Shown: positions 25,953 through 33,468 of the stretch, piece after piece
Numbering within the stretch: position 1 is the stretch's first letter
Layout: the number at the start of each line of letters is the position of its first letter
Source: Bremerella sp. TYQ1
Lineage (GTDB): Bacteria > Planctomycetota > Planctomycetia > Pirellulales > Pirellulaceae
DNA length: 64,000 nucleotides
Assembly (NCBI RefSeq): GCF_020150455.1
Contig: NZ_CP083740.1
Span: 3,844,001 to 3,908,000, forward strand
Direction of reading: 5' to 3'
Notes under the pieces: model-generated
What the model was told of the DNA's origin: nothing
Database searches by the model: none
The model's input: the letters and a program-made list of their open reading frames with translations, nothing else
Position numbers and translations under genes: made by a program

Positions 25953-26966
25953 ATGACCATTGGACAACGAAGAGGCGCTTTTACGCTCGTCGAACTGTTG
26001 GTGGTGATCGCCATTATTGGTGTCTTGATTGCCCTGCTACTGCCAGCCGTTCAACAGGCCCGTGAAGCCGCTCGGCGGATGCAATGTAGCAACCAGCTTA
26101 AGCAGTTGGGCTTGGCTGTGCATAACTATCACGACACCTACAGCAAAATGGTGTACGCCGCCGACCCGCAAAGTTCTTCCGGGGCACGTCGCCGGGGTGC
26201 CTCTTGGATCGTTCGCCTGCTGCCGTACATCGAGCAGTCTGCCATCTACGACAACTACGTCTTCGCCGGCGATTCCACCATGCAGGAAGGGCCGAATCCC
26301 AACGCGGCACTGATCGATAACGTGGTCATTCCCGGTCTCAACTGCCCTTCGTCTCCCTTGGAAGATCGCAAGTCGCACGGCACCAACGCCAACGGCGACA
26401 TCACCGTACAGACCGGCAACTACGTCGGCGTTCATGGTTCGCACTTCACCGGCGGAACGACCAGCGACGTCTCGACGTCAACTCGCTGCAGTTTGTACTA
26501 CGGCGAACAAGTTCCTAACGGTGCCATCGCTTACATCAACGTCGGTGGCGATAACGAAGAAGTCGGCTGCCCCGCCCGAGTCTCGCCGATCGGTTTTCAT
26601 AGCGTTACCGACGGCACCTCGAACACGTTGATGATCGGCGAACAGTCTGACTATCAATACGCCCCGGATGGTTCCAAGCTTGATCTTCGCTCGTCGACCT
26701 ACCTGGGCGGCATCTGGAGCAACGGTTCCGGGTCGACCTATTGGACGCAGAACGTCACAACGCTGCGTCATGGCATCAACACCTACGGTGGCGACGGCAA
26801 CACGGCTGCCTATCAGCACAACGTCTCGTTCACCTCGGCTCATCCCGGCGGAATGCTTGGTGCCCAAGTCGATGGTTCGGTGCGTTTTGTGCCAGAGAAC
26901 ATCGACTTCTCGATCCTGACAGGATTGTGCGATCGCCAAGATGGCAACGTGCTGGGTCAGTTCTAA
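25953..26966 (+). CDS. DUF1559 pseudopilin-like protein, cassette 5 (variant cleavage site)
   Basis: 337 residues from ATG 25953 (an ATG at 25935 would add six). The leader MTIGQRRGA differs from the other five copies: an Ala lies between the Gly and FTLVELLVV, so cleavage after Gly would place the conserved Glu at +6, whereas cleavage after Ala keeps it at +5. Then [20 protein letters not shown]. Internal blocks include NCPSSPLEDRKSHGTNANGD and SVTDGTSNTLMIGEQSDY. The C-terminus is SAHPGGMLGAQVDGSVRFV with PENID. First gene of cassette 5; a lipoprotein follows after 120 bases with a hairpin between. Confidence 0.94.
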   Translation: MTIGQRRGAFTLVELLVVIAIIGVLIALLLPAVQQAREAARRMQCSNQLKQLGLAVHNYHDTYSKMVYAADPQSSSGARRRGASWIVRLLPYIEQSAIYDNYVFAGDSTMQEGPNPNAALIDNVVIPGLNCPSSPLEDRKSHGTNANGDITVQTGNYVGVHGSHFTGGTTSDVSTSTRCSLYYGEQVPNGAIAYINVGGDNEEVGCPARVSPIGFHSVTDGTSNTLMIGEQSDYQYAPDGSKLDLRSSTYLGGIWSNGSGSTYWTQNVTTLRHGINTYGGDGNTAAYQHNVSFTSAHPGGMLGAQVDGSVRFVPENIDFSILTGLCDRQDGNVLGQF

Positions 26967-27003
26967 GCCCCGGCGTTCGCCTACGCGAAACTTACCGTCC
27001 GTC

Positions 27004-27034
27004 GGCCGGCGCGAAGCCTATCTTCCCGCCGGCC
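27004..27034 (+). other. Intercistronic hairpin, cassette 5
   Basis: GGCCGGCG and CGCCGGCC form a perfect 8-bp GC stem with a 15-base loop, 38 bases after the DUF1559 stop. No T-run follows. Confidence 0.55.
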
Positions 27035-27086
27035 CCATGCGCGGCTGTGACTTTCTCCCACAACAATCCTTGATGGATAACAACCT

Positions 27087-27512
27087 ATGCTACCTGCTAT
27101 GTCTTCGCTTCGCGTCTTATCGCAAAGCGGCGTATTGCTGCTTCTGATTTCCGCTATCGGCTGCTCTTCCGGCGAGTACTCCGATCTCGGCCAGGTCACC
27201 GGCCAAGTCACCATGGATGGCCAGCCACTGCCGGAAGCTTTGGTTCGCTTCTCCCCTTCCTCCGGTCGTCCAGCGATGGGGGTTACCGACGCAGAAGGCA
27301 ACTACGAACTGATCTACGTCCGCGATATCCGAGGCGCCGAACCAGGGGAATACGACGTCGAAATCACGACATGGTTCCGCCCTGAAACGATCGAGGATGC
27401 CCACAAGAAGCGAACCGAAAAGATTCCCACTAAGTACAACAAACGCACGACCCTATCCGCCACGGTCGAGCAAGGGAAAAACGAAATCGACTTTCCACTC
27501 GAGTCGAAATAA
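27087..27512 (+). CDS. Cassette 5 lipoprotein, beta-sandwich
   Basis: 141 residues; GGATAA precedes the chosen ATG, and an alternative ATG is four codons in. The signal sequence ends in the lipobox AIGC. The mature domain begins LGQVTGQVTMDGQPLPEALV and then has MGVTDAEGNYELIYVRDIRG and EKIPTKYNKRTTLSATVEQG, the same IPxKYNKxxxLxxTVxxG segment as cassette 4. It is a close relative of the cassette 1 lipoprotein in the NYELIYxxxxxGAxxG part. Second gene of cassette 5; a stem-loop follows. Confidence 0.9.
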   Translation: MLPAMSSLRVLSQSGVLLLLISAIGCSSGEYSDLGQVTGQVTMDGQPLPEALVRFSPSSGRPAMGVTDAEGNYELIYVRDIRGAEPGEYDVEITTWFRPETIEDAHKKRTEKIPTKYNKRTTLSATVEQGKNEIDFPLESK

Positions 27513-27541
27513 CCAGACGCACTTGCAGCAAACTCACATCG

Positions 27542-27572
27542 GGCCATGTCTCAATCCAAGTTGGACATGGCC
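27542..27572. terminator. Stem-loop between convergent genes
   Basis: GGCCATGTC and GACATGGCC form a perfect 9-bp stem with a 13-base loop between the cassette 5 lipoprotein and the convergent membrane protein gene. There is no strong T-run on either side, so it may be a bidirectional, Rho-aided or processing hairpin. Confidence 0.55.
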
Positions 27573-27588
27573 TGATAACGTCTCGAGT

Positions 27589-28425
27589 TTAGCCCCAATC
27601 TTCCTGGGCGATGTCTTTAATGTTCCCTGACTGGGCATTCATACTGCGCTGCTCCGGCGAGAAGAATCCGGCCAGTTCCAACAGCCAAACCATCAACGAC
27701 GCCCCGAACCCTATCAGGCTGTGCAGTATCACAAAGAACGCCATCCGGCGGCCGGCCCCCATGTCAGCGGAAGGGTCAAGCACCACCGTCGAGATCAATG
27801 GCCCGACGAGAATCGCCAGCAGCAAGATCACGTTGGCCCGCTGACTGCTGCGATACTTGCCCGGCAACAGTTGCCAACTGCACGTTAGGCAGACCGCCAA
27901 CGTCGTCGGCACGATCATGATCAAGGGACTTTGCCAGTCCCACGCGAACACCTTCTGCAAGTCTTTATCGAAGTGAACGGCGCTGCGAATGAACGCAAAG
28001 ATCAGCCCCAGCAGCACCATCCAGCCGCCGATATCTTTCAACAACACCTGATCTAGCCGCGGCGGCACACGCAGCCCCCATGGCAAAGCCCAGCTCAACA
28101 TCCATGTCAGCACCAACGACGCGACTAGGTACGCCAACAGCAAACAACCAAGCTCATCCAACTGCTCGCCATCAATTTTCCGCTCCATCAAGGCGACTCC
28201 GATCAGCATACCGCCGAGCGTGAACATTGAGACAACCGATCGAAGCCAAACTTCACCACTCCCGGCCACCAACCAAAAGCCAAACACTGAGGCGACAAAA
28301 CAGGCCCCACGGACCGGGTCGGTATAGAAGATAGTGAACAGAACCAACGCATAGATCACTAACCAGAGCATACCCTCCGGCACCCCAGCCGCCGAGCGAT
28401 TCTCTCGATCCGAAAGCTCCGTCAC
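27589..28425 (-). CDS. Multi-pass membrane protein of unknown function
   Basis: 278 residues from a GTG at 28425, preceded by AAAGGGG at good spacing; the frame extends to 28557 but would then overlap the upstream gene. Hydrophobicity suggests seven or more helices, for example MLWLVIYALVLFTIFYTDPV, GACFVASVFGFWLVAG, LGCLLLAYLVASLVLTWML and the last FFVILHSLIGFGASLMVWLL. A tail of about 25 polar residues is probably cytoplasmic (EQRSMNAQSGNIKDIAQED). No family recognised. It follows the small membrane protein at 28512-28949 by 86 bases and may be in one operon with it. Confidence 0.72.
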   Translation of the reverse strand: MTELSDRENRSAAGVPEGMLWLVIYALVLFTIFYTDPVRGACFVASVFGFWLVAGSGEVWLRSVVSMFTLGGMLIGVALMERKIDGEQLDELGCLLLAYLVASLVLTWMLSWALPWGLRVPPRLDQVLLKDIGGWMVLLGLIFAFIRSAVHFDKDLQKVFAWDWQSPLIMIVPTTLAVCLTCSWQLLPGKYRSSQRANVILLLAILVGPLISTVVLDPSADMGAGRRMAFFVILHSLIGFGASLMVWLLELAGFFSPEQRSMNAQSGNIKDIAQEDWG

Positions 28426-28511
28426 ACGTGCCCCTTTGATGAACAGCCCCAGACGCCAGGCATTGCTTTGCCGGTAATGCGATCCCGATCCACACAAAGC
28501 CTTGTTAGCAG

Positions 28512-28949
28512 TCAGTTCCCCAGCATCATAACAATCGCATAAATCGCCCCGGTACATTTACTAAGTCGGCGGCCGACAGTTACAAAGCTGGCACAAATGG
28601 CCGCCCCGACCAGGCAGCTTGCCGAAACGACATGGGTCAACCATTGAAGTGACAGCGTACCACTTGCCAACGTCACGGCCACCATCACTCCGAACCCAAA
28701 CAGGGCGCCAAACGCCGCTCCGATCAAACCACTTACCATCCGATAAGCGAGATGCCCCGGCAGCGGATCAACCTCCTTCCCGTCGCGCTGATCCATCGAA
28801 CTCAACACGTCGAAAAAGGCCATGCCGGCTCCGACAAAACAAAGCAGTCCCACCCCAGTCCATCCGATATAGGGAGACAAAAAGAATGCCACCGCCAATG
28901 ATGCTTGTAGCAAAAGTAAATTAACAAGTGAGAATCGACGTGAACTCAT
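28512..28949 (-). CDS. Small four-helix membrane protein, paralogue B
   Basis: 145 residues. MSSRRFSLVNLLLLQASLAV, RMVSGLIGAAFGALFGFGVM and VVSASCLVGAAICASFVTVG, then RRLS, closely follow paralogue A at 24660-25109. The loop between the second and third helices differs (MDQRDGKEVDPLPGH). Four helices with both ends likely on the same side of the membrane. Family unknown. The pairwise similarity with paralogue A, across a segment that now contains a DUF1559 cassette, points to tandem duplication followed by insertion or rearrangement. Confidence 0.74.
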   Translation of the reverse strand: MSSRRFSLVNLLLLQASLAVAFFLSPYIGWTGVGLLCFVGAGMAFFDVLSSMDQRDGKEVDPLPGHLAYRMVSGLIGAAFGALFGFGVMVAVTLASGTLSLQWLTHVVSASCLVGAAICASFVTVGRRLSKCTGAIYAIVMMLGN

Positions 28950-29198
28950 GGAATCCTTCTATCTCGTCCCAAACACAACAGCCTAACGGCACGCAACTCC
29001 TAAACCTTTTGCCGCCTCTATGAAAGCTACGTAGGTTGGGTCGTGCCCCAGCGAAAACACTTCAGCGGCTTACAGCATAACCGGAAGCCTGCGAAGAAGT
29101 CATGAATGAAACGCCAGGATGGACTCAGGCCGTGGTTAGAAATCGCAGGGTCGCGACTCAGCCTACGGCGACACTTCTCACAGGTCCGCCCTCCCCTG

Positions 29199-29657
29199 TC
29201 ACCGGCTCTCCCAGCGGATCAAAAAGCTTGTCGCCGCGAGCGATGACAGGAACGACGCGGTGATGCAGGCTCCGGCGATCATGAAGATGCCGCCGATGCC
29301 TGGCCAGTGGACGCCTCGCGAGCCGATCGCGTCGACGATCAGTCCGCTTAGGACGCCCAGCAGCATGCTGTAAGGTGGCGCGATCAGCAGAACCGGCAAG
29401 TAGCGTCGGTTCCAGCGTTCTGAAAGCATGGCGGTGACTCCCAGCATCATTCCCATCGGCACGACCGCCGTGACGAAGGCAACAACCGCGGAGATCGCGT
29501 GCCCCTCCGCTCCCAAGAAGACATCGGCCCTGCCGGCGGTGGCCACCAAACCGATGACGGACGCGTACATCGTAACGGTGGCCATCATCTCGCCGAGAGT
29601 GACCTGATGGGAGCGCGATGATTCGCCTGGATGCGGAGGCTGGCTGATTTCGGACAT
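29199..29657 (-). CDS. Small membrane protein of unknown function
   Basis: 152 residues. A polar N-terminus of about 20 residues (MSEISQPPHPGESSRSHQVT) is followed by four hydrophobic segments, about 23-42, 50-78, 88-110 and 122-147, with Gly- and Ala-rich faces (GGIFMIAGACITASFLSSLA). A basic loop SERWNRRYLP separates helices two and three, suggesting cytoplasmic exposure. No family is recognised; it is not obviously related to the two small-membrane-protein families nearby. It is divergent from DUF1559 cassette 6. Confidence 0.65.
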   Translation of the reverse strand: MSEISQPPHPGESSRSHQVTLGEMMATVTMYASVIGLVATAGRADVFLGAEGHAISAVVAFVTAVVPMGMMLGVTAMLSERWNRRYLPVLLIAPPYSMLLGVLSGLIVDAIGSRGVHWPGIGGIFMIAGACITASFLSSLAATSFLIRWESR

Positions 29658-30004
29658 GGGAAGATCACTCTCTCTTAAGGGTCCAGTGCCATCTGTTGCG
29701 GCGGATACCTCTTTTCGCGAAAACGGCCTGGCGAACGGTCAAGAGAAAAACGCCAGCAAAGGCAATTTTGCCCCGGATTTGCGGCCTTCCGCGGCTCGAA
29801 ATGGTCGGCGAAGTTTTCATTTTGCACCATGCTCATTGCCAATTTGCACATTGCGATTTCTTAACTTGCCGAGGCGAAATTCGCTCCATAAACTCAAATT
29901 GTCCCTACCACTAAACAGGCGCGATCGTGCCTGTCTTCGCGGGTGGTCATTTGCTGCTCACCGGAGCGCAACGTTTTCATTTTTTATCTAGAGGTCGTAA
30001 ATCT
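29658..30004. other. Intergenic region before DUF1559 cassette 6
   Basis: About 350 bases between divergent genes with no credible gene. A pyrimidine-rich stretch (CATTTTTTATC, 29978-29988) lies just before the GAGG ribosome-binding site of cassette 6, reminiscent of the leader in cassettes 2-5. Confidence 0.4.
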
Positions 30005-31075
30005 ATGTCGCACGTCACACCAAGCAAAAAGGGGTTCACGCTCGTCGAACTTCTGGTGGTTATCGCCATTATTGGAGTGCTGATCGCGCTGCTGCTGCCT
30101 GCCGTTCAACAGGCTCGCGAAGCGGCTCGACGTATTCAGTGCTCGAACAACTTGAAGCAGATGGGCCTCGCGCTGCACAACTTCCACGACACCTACGGCG
30201 CCTTCCCTGTGGGCACCACCGACGACGACATGAACAACTGGGGCTGGGGCGTCTACCTGCTTCCTTACATCGAACAGAACAATATCTACACCGCGATGAC
30301 GACCCGCGCCGCCTCGAACGTTCCACCGGCGTTCCTGGTTTACAAGTCAGGCTCGCACATCAACGTCGATACCTACGACAGCACAACAAGCACCACCAAC
30401 CCAACCGCGGTTGTCAATCCAAACACCGGCAGCGCTATCGCCGGCGAAGGGGGTGCCACTCAAGTGATTCAAGCGTTCATCTGCCCAAGCGACATCCTTC
30501 CTGAAACGGAAGACAACGGCTTCGCGAAAAGCAACTACCTCGGCTGCATGGGCTCCAACTATGGCGGTACCGCTCCGAACATGCCCAACTCGTTCCCTTG
30601 GGATACCGCAACCGAAGGTGGCCAGTCGCCTGGCTCGCTCGGCCGCAACTACTGGGGCGTTTCGATGAATGGCGTCTTCGGCGCCGACGGTAGCAACACC
30701 GATACCTGGATGCGTCGCTTCGCCGACATCACCGACGGTACCAGCAACACGATCGCCATCGGCGAAGTCTCTGTTTCCGAACATGTGAACCCCAGCACCA
30801 CCACCGATACTCGCTATCCAATCTGGGCAGGTGCCAACGGCTTCTGCTGTGCCATGCGACGCCTGGGCGGCGTGCTGCGAATGGCTAACAGCCAGTTCTA
30901 CATCAACCGCAAGTTGGGCGACGCGTCCGATCAAAGCTTCGGCAGCCAACACCCAGGCGGTGCCCAGTTCGTTTACTGCGACGGTTCGGTTTCGTTCCTT
31001 AGCGAAAACATCAACACCGACATTTACAGCTACATGGCTGGTCGTAACGACGGCAACGTGACCGGTTCGTTCTAA
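30005..31075 (+). CDS. DUF1559 pseudopilin-like protein, cassette 6
   Basis: 356 residues from ATG 30005, with GAGG eight bases upstream. Leader [10 protein letters not shown], prepilin site [14 protein letters not shown], then [20 protein letters not shown]. It has [18 protein letters not shown], then an insertion rich in Thr and Ser ([15 protein letters not shown]), [19 protein letters not shown] and [20 protein letters not shown]. It ends [19 protein letters not shown] with SENIN. Codon use is more GC-rich and regular than the neighbours, suggesting higher expression. First gene of cassette 6, 62 bases before the lipoprotein. Confidence 0.95.
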   Translation: MSHVTPSKKGFTLVELLVVIAIIGVLIALLLPAVQQAREAARRIQCSNNLKQMGLALHNFHDTYGAFPVGTTDDDMNNWGWGVYLLPYIEQNNIYTAMTTRAASNVPPAFLVYKSGSHINVDTYDSTTSTTNPTAVVNPNTGSAIAGEGGATQVIQAFICPSDILPETEDNGFAKSNYLGCMGSNYGGTAPNMPNSFPWDTATEGGQSPGSLGRNYWGVSMNGVFGADGSNTDTWMRRFADITDGTSNTIAIGEVSVSEHVNPSTTTDTRYPIWAGANGFCCAMRRLGGVLRMANSQFYINRKLGDASDQSFGSQHPGGAQFVYCDGSVSFLSENINTDIYSYMAGRNDGNVTGSF

Positions 31076-31137
31076 GACGTTCGCACGTTTCTCACGATCC
31101 GTTCATTCCAATACTTATTGCTAAGGATGTGGGTAAG

Positions 31138-31560
31138 ATGACCCGACTGTTCACAACACTTCCGCTGCTGATCGCCCTAATGGCAGCGATTGGCTGCAGC
31201 TCGAAAGGGGCGTTCGATACCGTCCCCGTTCAAGGAACGGTGACCTTCGACGGCAAGCCAGTCACCGAAGGCACGCTCGATTTCGTTCCTGTCTCCGGTT
31301 CCGATCAGGCCATGGTCGGCAAGCCAGCTGCCGCCAAGATCAACCCTGACGGCACCTACGCGGCCGGAACCTACGGCACCAGCGATGGTGTCGTTCCTGG
31401 CAAAAAGCGAGTCCGTTACAGCGCACCGCTGCCGGAAGATACTCGCGAAAACGCCAACAAGGCTCCCAGCCCGTTCACCGGTCTGCAAATCGAGCCCAGC
31501 GAAATCGAAGTCACCGACGGCAACGAGTCGTACGACTTCACGCTGACGAAAAAGAAGTAA
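31138..31560 (+). CDS. Cassette 6 lipoprotein, beta-sandwich
   Basis: 140 residues from ATG 31138, with AAGGAT upstream (a GTG three codons earlier is possible). The signal sequence MTRLFTTLPLLIALMAAIGC ends in the lipobox Cys. The mature domain reads FDTVPVQGTVTFDGKPVTEG, TLDFVPVSGSDQAMVGKPAA, then GTYAAGTYGTSDGVVPGKKR, which keeps the VxGTVTFDGKPV and GTY..GTY pattern of the family. Its end TDGNESYDFTLTKKK is short and basic. Second gene of cassette 6, followed by a stem-loop. Confidence 0.9.
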   Translation: MTRLFTTLPLLIALMAAIGCSSKGAFDTVPVQGTVTFDGKPVTEGTLDFVPVSGSDQAMVGKPAAAKINPDGTYAAGTYGTSDGVVPGKKRVRYSAPLPEDTRENANKAPSPFTGLQIEPSEIEVTDGNESYDFTLTKKK

Positions 31561-31576
31561 CGCTTCGTTAGGCGAC

Positions 31577-31605
31577 GTCGGGCTCCGCATCGGTGGAAGC
31601 CCGAC
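31577..31605 (+). terminator. Stem-loop after cassette 6
   Basis: GTCGGGCT and AGCCCGAC form an 8-bp stem 17 bases after the lipoprotein stop. No T-run, so a weak or factor-aided terminator. Confidence 0.5.
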
Positions 31606-31666
31606 TCTGCCTATCGCTCGGCCTAGGCCCAAGTCCGCCGATCGTGCTTTCTAAGCCCAAGCCTGG

Positions 31667-32473
31667 CTACCGCTTCAGCCGCTTAATCACGCCGCACAAC
31701 AGCCGCCGCGTCATTCGCCGCAGCCAGGGCGATCGTCTCACCCATCGCGCAATCGATGGACTCGCCCAGTAATACGCTTTCACCAGCACGCTGCCCCATG
31801 GCGAAGGATTCAACCGTTCGTCTCGCCATTGCCGCAGAACGTCCAGCTCTGAAGAAAGAGTCGTCCCGTACGCTGCCGTGGCCAGAAAGCAGGAAGCCTC
31901 CGTCTTCTGCCGCAGAGGTGGAATCGTCACATCGCGCGGGCTCAGCGTCGCGGCCAAGTCCAACAGCTTCTGCGCCTCGTCCACGCGCCCCAAGCCATGC
32001 CACAGCAGCAGTGCCTTCGTCTTAAGAAATTCAGTATCCTCCGGCCGCAATTGCAAAGCCCGATCGACTTCTTCCAGCGCCTCGCGAATCGCCGGCGATT
32101 CTTTCTCTCCTAGCGGATCGAGAAACTGCCGAGGGTTGTCCAGCAGCATCGTCAGCGTGATCTGAGCCTTCGCATGATGCCGCGCCGCGACTTCCTTCAG
32201 CGTCATCCGCCCGCGAGAAGGCTCTGGCTCAACCAGCTGCGGTTCCACCAATTGCGGCTCGACAAGAGACGCCGCGACCGGCAACGTTTCGACCAACGAC
32301 TCGCCACTCAACAGCCCCGAAACCTGCGAAGCGGAAGTCCACTTCCCCAGCTCCCCTTCGCGAACTTTGGTCTCCGCGGTAACCACCCCACTGCCTGCCA
32401 ACTGCTGCAGCTGCGAAAACCCAATCGGCCCATGCATCGCGTTGCCAACTCGGTAATACCAACTCTTAGCCAT
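31667..32473 (-). CDS. GYF_2-domain, TPR and CFI-box C-terminal protein
   Basis: 268 residues from ATG 32473 (an upstream GTG at 32494 is weaker). Three parts are visible. Residues 1-55 are a GYF_2 domain (WYYRVGNAMHGPIGFSQLQQ, then GELGKWTSASQV), usually a proline-rich peptide binder. Residues 62-85 are a Pro/Glu linker with a near-perfect LVEPQ repeat. Residues 95-185 are helical with a TPR-like pair (EVDRALQLRPEDTEFLKTKA). The last ~70 residues (TEASCFLATAAYGTTLSSEL, then LRQWRDERLNPSPWG and YYWASPSIARWV) match the CFI-box C-terminal module. No secretion signal. Function unknown, possibly stress- or secretion-linked. Confidence 0.8.
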   Translation of the reverse strand: MAKSWYYRVGNAMHGPIGFSQLQQLAGSGVVTAETKVREGELGKWTSASQVSGLLSGESLVETLPVAASLVEPQLVEPQLVEPEPSRGRMTLKEVAARHHAKAQITLTMLLDNPRQFLDPLGEKESPAIREALEEVDRALQLRPEDTEFLKTKALLLWHGLGRVDEAQKLLDLAATLSPRDVTIPPLRQKTEASCFLATAAYGTTLSSELDVLRQWRDERLNPSPWGSVLVKAYYWASPSIARWVRRSPWLRRMTRRLLCGVIKRLKR

Positions 32474-32785
32474 CCCACAGCCCTGGCAAAACACGCCTGA
32501 TCAAACGTCTCACACCCCCAAAGCCAACTCGGCCCCCAGTCTACCCCCACGCCGAATGCAGATCCAACGGAATGTTGGTGAGGGAACAGAAGACACCGAC
32601 CAGCACCGCCAAGATTCCGCAACAACGCATGCCCCCGGCAGCCCATCAAGGCGAAGTCCCCAAACGTTTTGACCTGCCGATCACCCTTCCCCAAAAACCA
32701 CTGGCCAGAGGTAAGTGGCACACGTTAGATTTGATCGGACAGCAGTGCCACGTTGCCAAGTCAGATGATTGTGATGGCTCGTCAC
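32474..32785. other. Intergenic region at the left edge of the mobile-element cluster
   Basis: About 310 bases without a credible gene. It ends exactly at the left inverted repeat of the first short element at 32786. Short open frames exist on both strands but none shows a start signal or family motif; it may be decayed mobile-element sequence. Confidence 0.35.
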
Positions 32786-32913
32786 GTAGGGTCCGCTGTG
32801 CGGACGCGGGCACCAGGTTTGAAACCGATTCCAAGTCGGCCACAATGACTCAGGGCCGAATCCTTGATGGGACGTGTTTGGAGTGGTGACGGCGTCCGCA
32901 CAGCGGACCCTAC
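32786..32913. mobile_element. Short terminal-inverted-repeat (MITE-like) element, copy 1
   Basis: 128 bases bounded by a perfect 22-bp inverted repeat (32786-32807 and 32892-32913; outer bases GTAGGGTCCGC, inner GTGCGGACGC). Each end is itself a hairpin, since GTCCGC-TGT-GCGGAC is self-complementary. The interior (CCAGGTTTGAAACCGATTCC, then AAGTCGGCC and CGAATCCTTGATGGGAC) recurs at 34132-34371. It contains no coding capacity, fitting a non-autonomous element moved by a transposase in trans. It lies directly against the broken transposase gene. Confidence 0.85.
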
Positions 32914-33389
32914 AGGACTTCCGAGCCCGCAGCGGCAACAAGCGAAAGAAGTTCGTGAAGCTGTCGGTCTGCGTGCTGGTCGGGTCACTTCTGCCAGCAG
33001 GCATGATTTTGAGCTGGGGCCCTGGCAACGACAAGTGCGAAGCGATGGAGCTGATGGGCAAGTCAGCCCAGGCCATCATGCCCAAAAAACTATTCGCCGA
33101 CGCAGGCTACGATGCCGACTGGGTTCACGTTTTCTCCCGAGAGTTTTGGAAGGCAGAAAGCTGGATCCCACCGGTAACACACCGGCGAGACGGAACGCTT
33201 GGCGGCGAATATCGCCCACTGATGACCGAGGAAAACCTCAAGAACTCAGGCTACACGAAACGCTGGAAGGTGGAATCGTTCATGAGCGGGCTGAAAAGAA
33301 CCGTAGGTTCGACCCTTTCCGCGAGAAAGCCAACAGCCATGCTGACCGAAGCCGCCCTGAAAGTCCTGACCTACGCCCTGCGGCGTTAG
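32914..33389 (+). pseudogene. Truncated DDE-type transposase (IS4/IS5-like), C-terminal part only
   Basis: The frame downstream of copy 1 encodes about 155 residues typical of the C-terminal half of a DDE transposase: KRKKFVKLSVCVLVGSLLPA, GPGNDKCEAMELMGKSAQAI, the Asp-containing KKLFADAGYDADWVHV, and the final helix with the catalytic Glu, GYTKRWKVESFMSGLKRTVG. The N-terminal domain and the first catalytic Asp are missing; their place is taken by the short inverted-repeat element. No start codon or ribosome-binding site of its own is evident. Remnant of an insertion sequence, not expected to be active. Confidence 0.85.
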
Positions 33390-33468
33390 TTGGGAGAGGT
33401 TAACGATGTTGGGTGTTCAACAGAGCAAAAAATAATCAATAGAATTAAGAAACAGATGGGATTATAAG

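Noticed and set aside
29031..29075. GTAGGTTGGGTCGTGCCCC stretch resembling a planctomycetal dispersed repeat
   Set aside because: Only one occurrence in the window and no inverted ends; not comparable to the 32786/34234 element.
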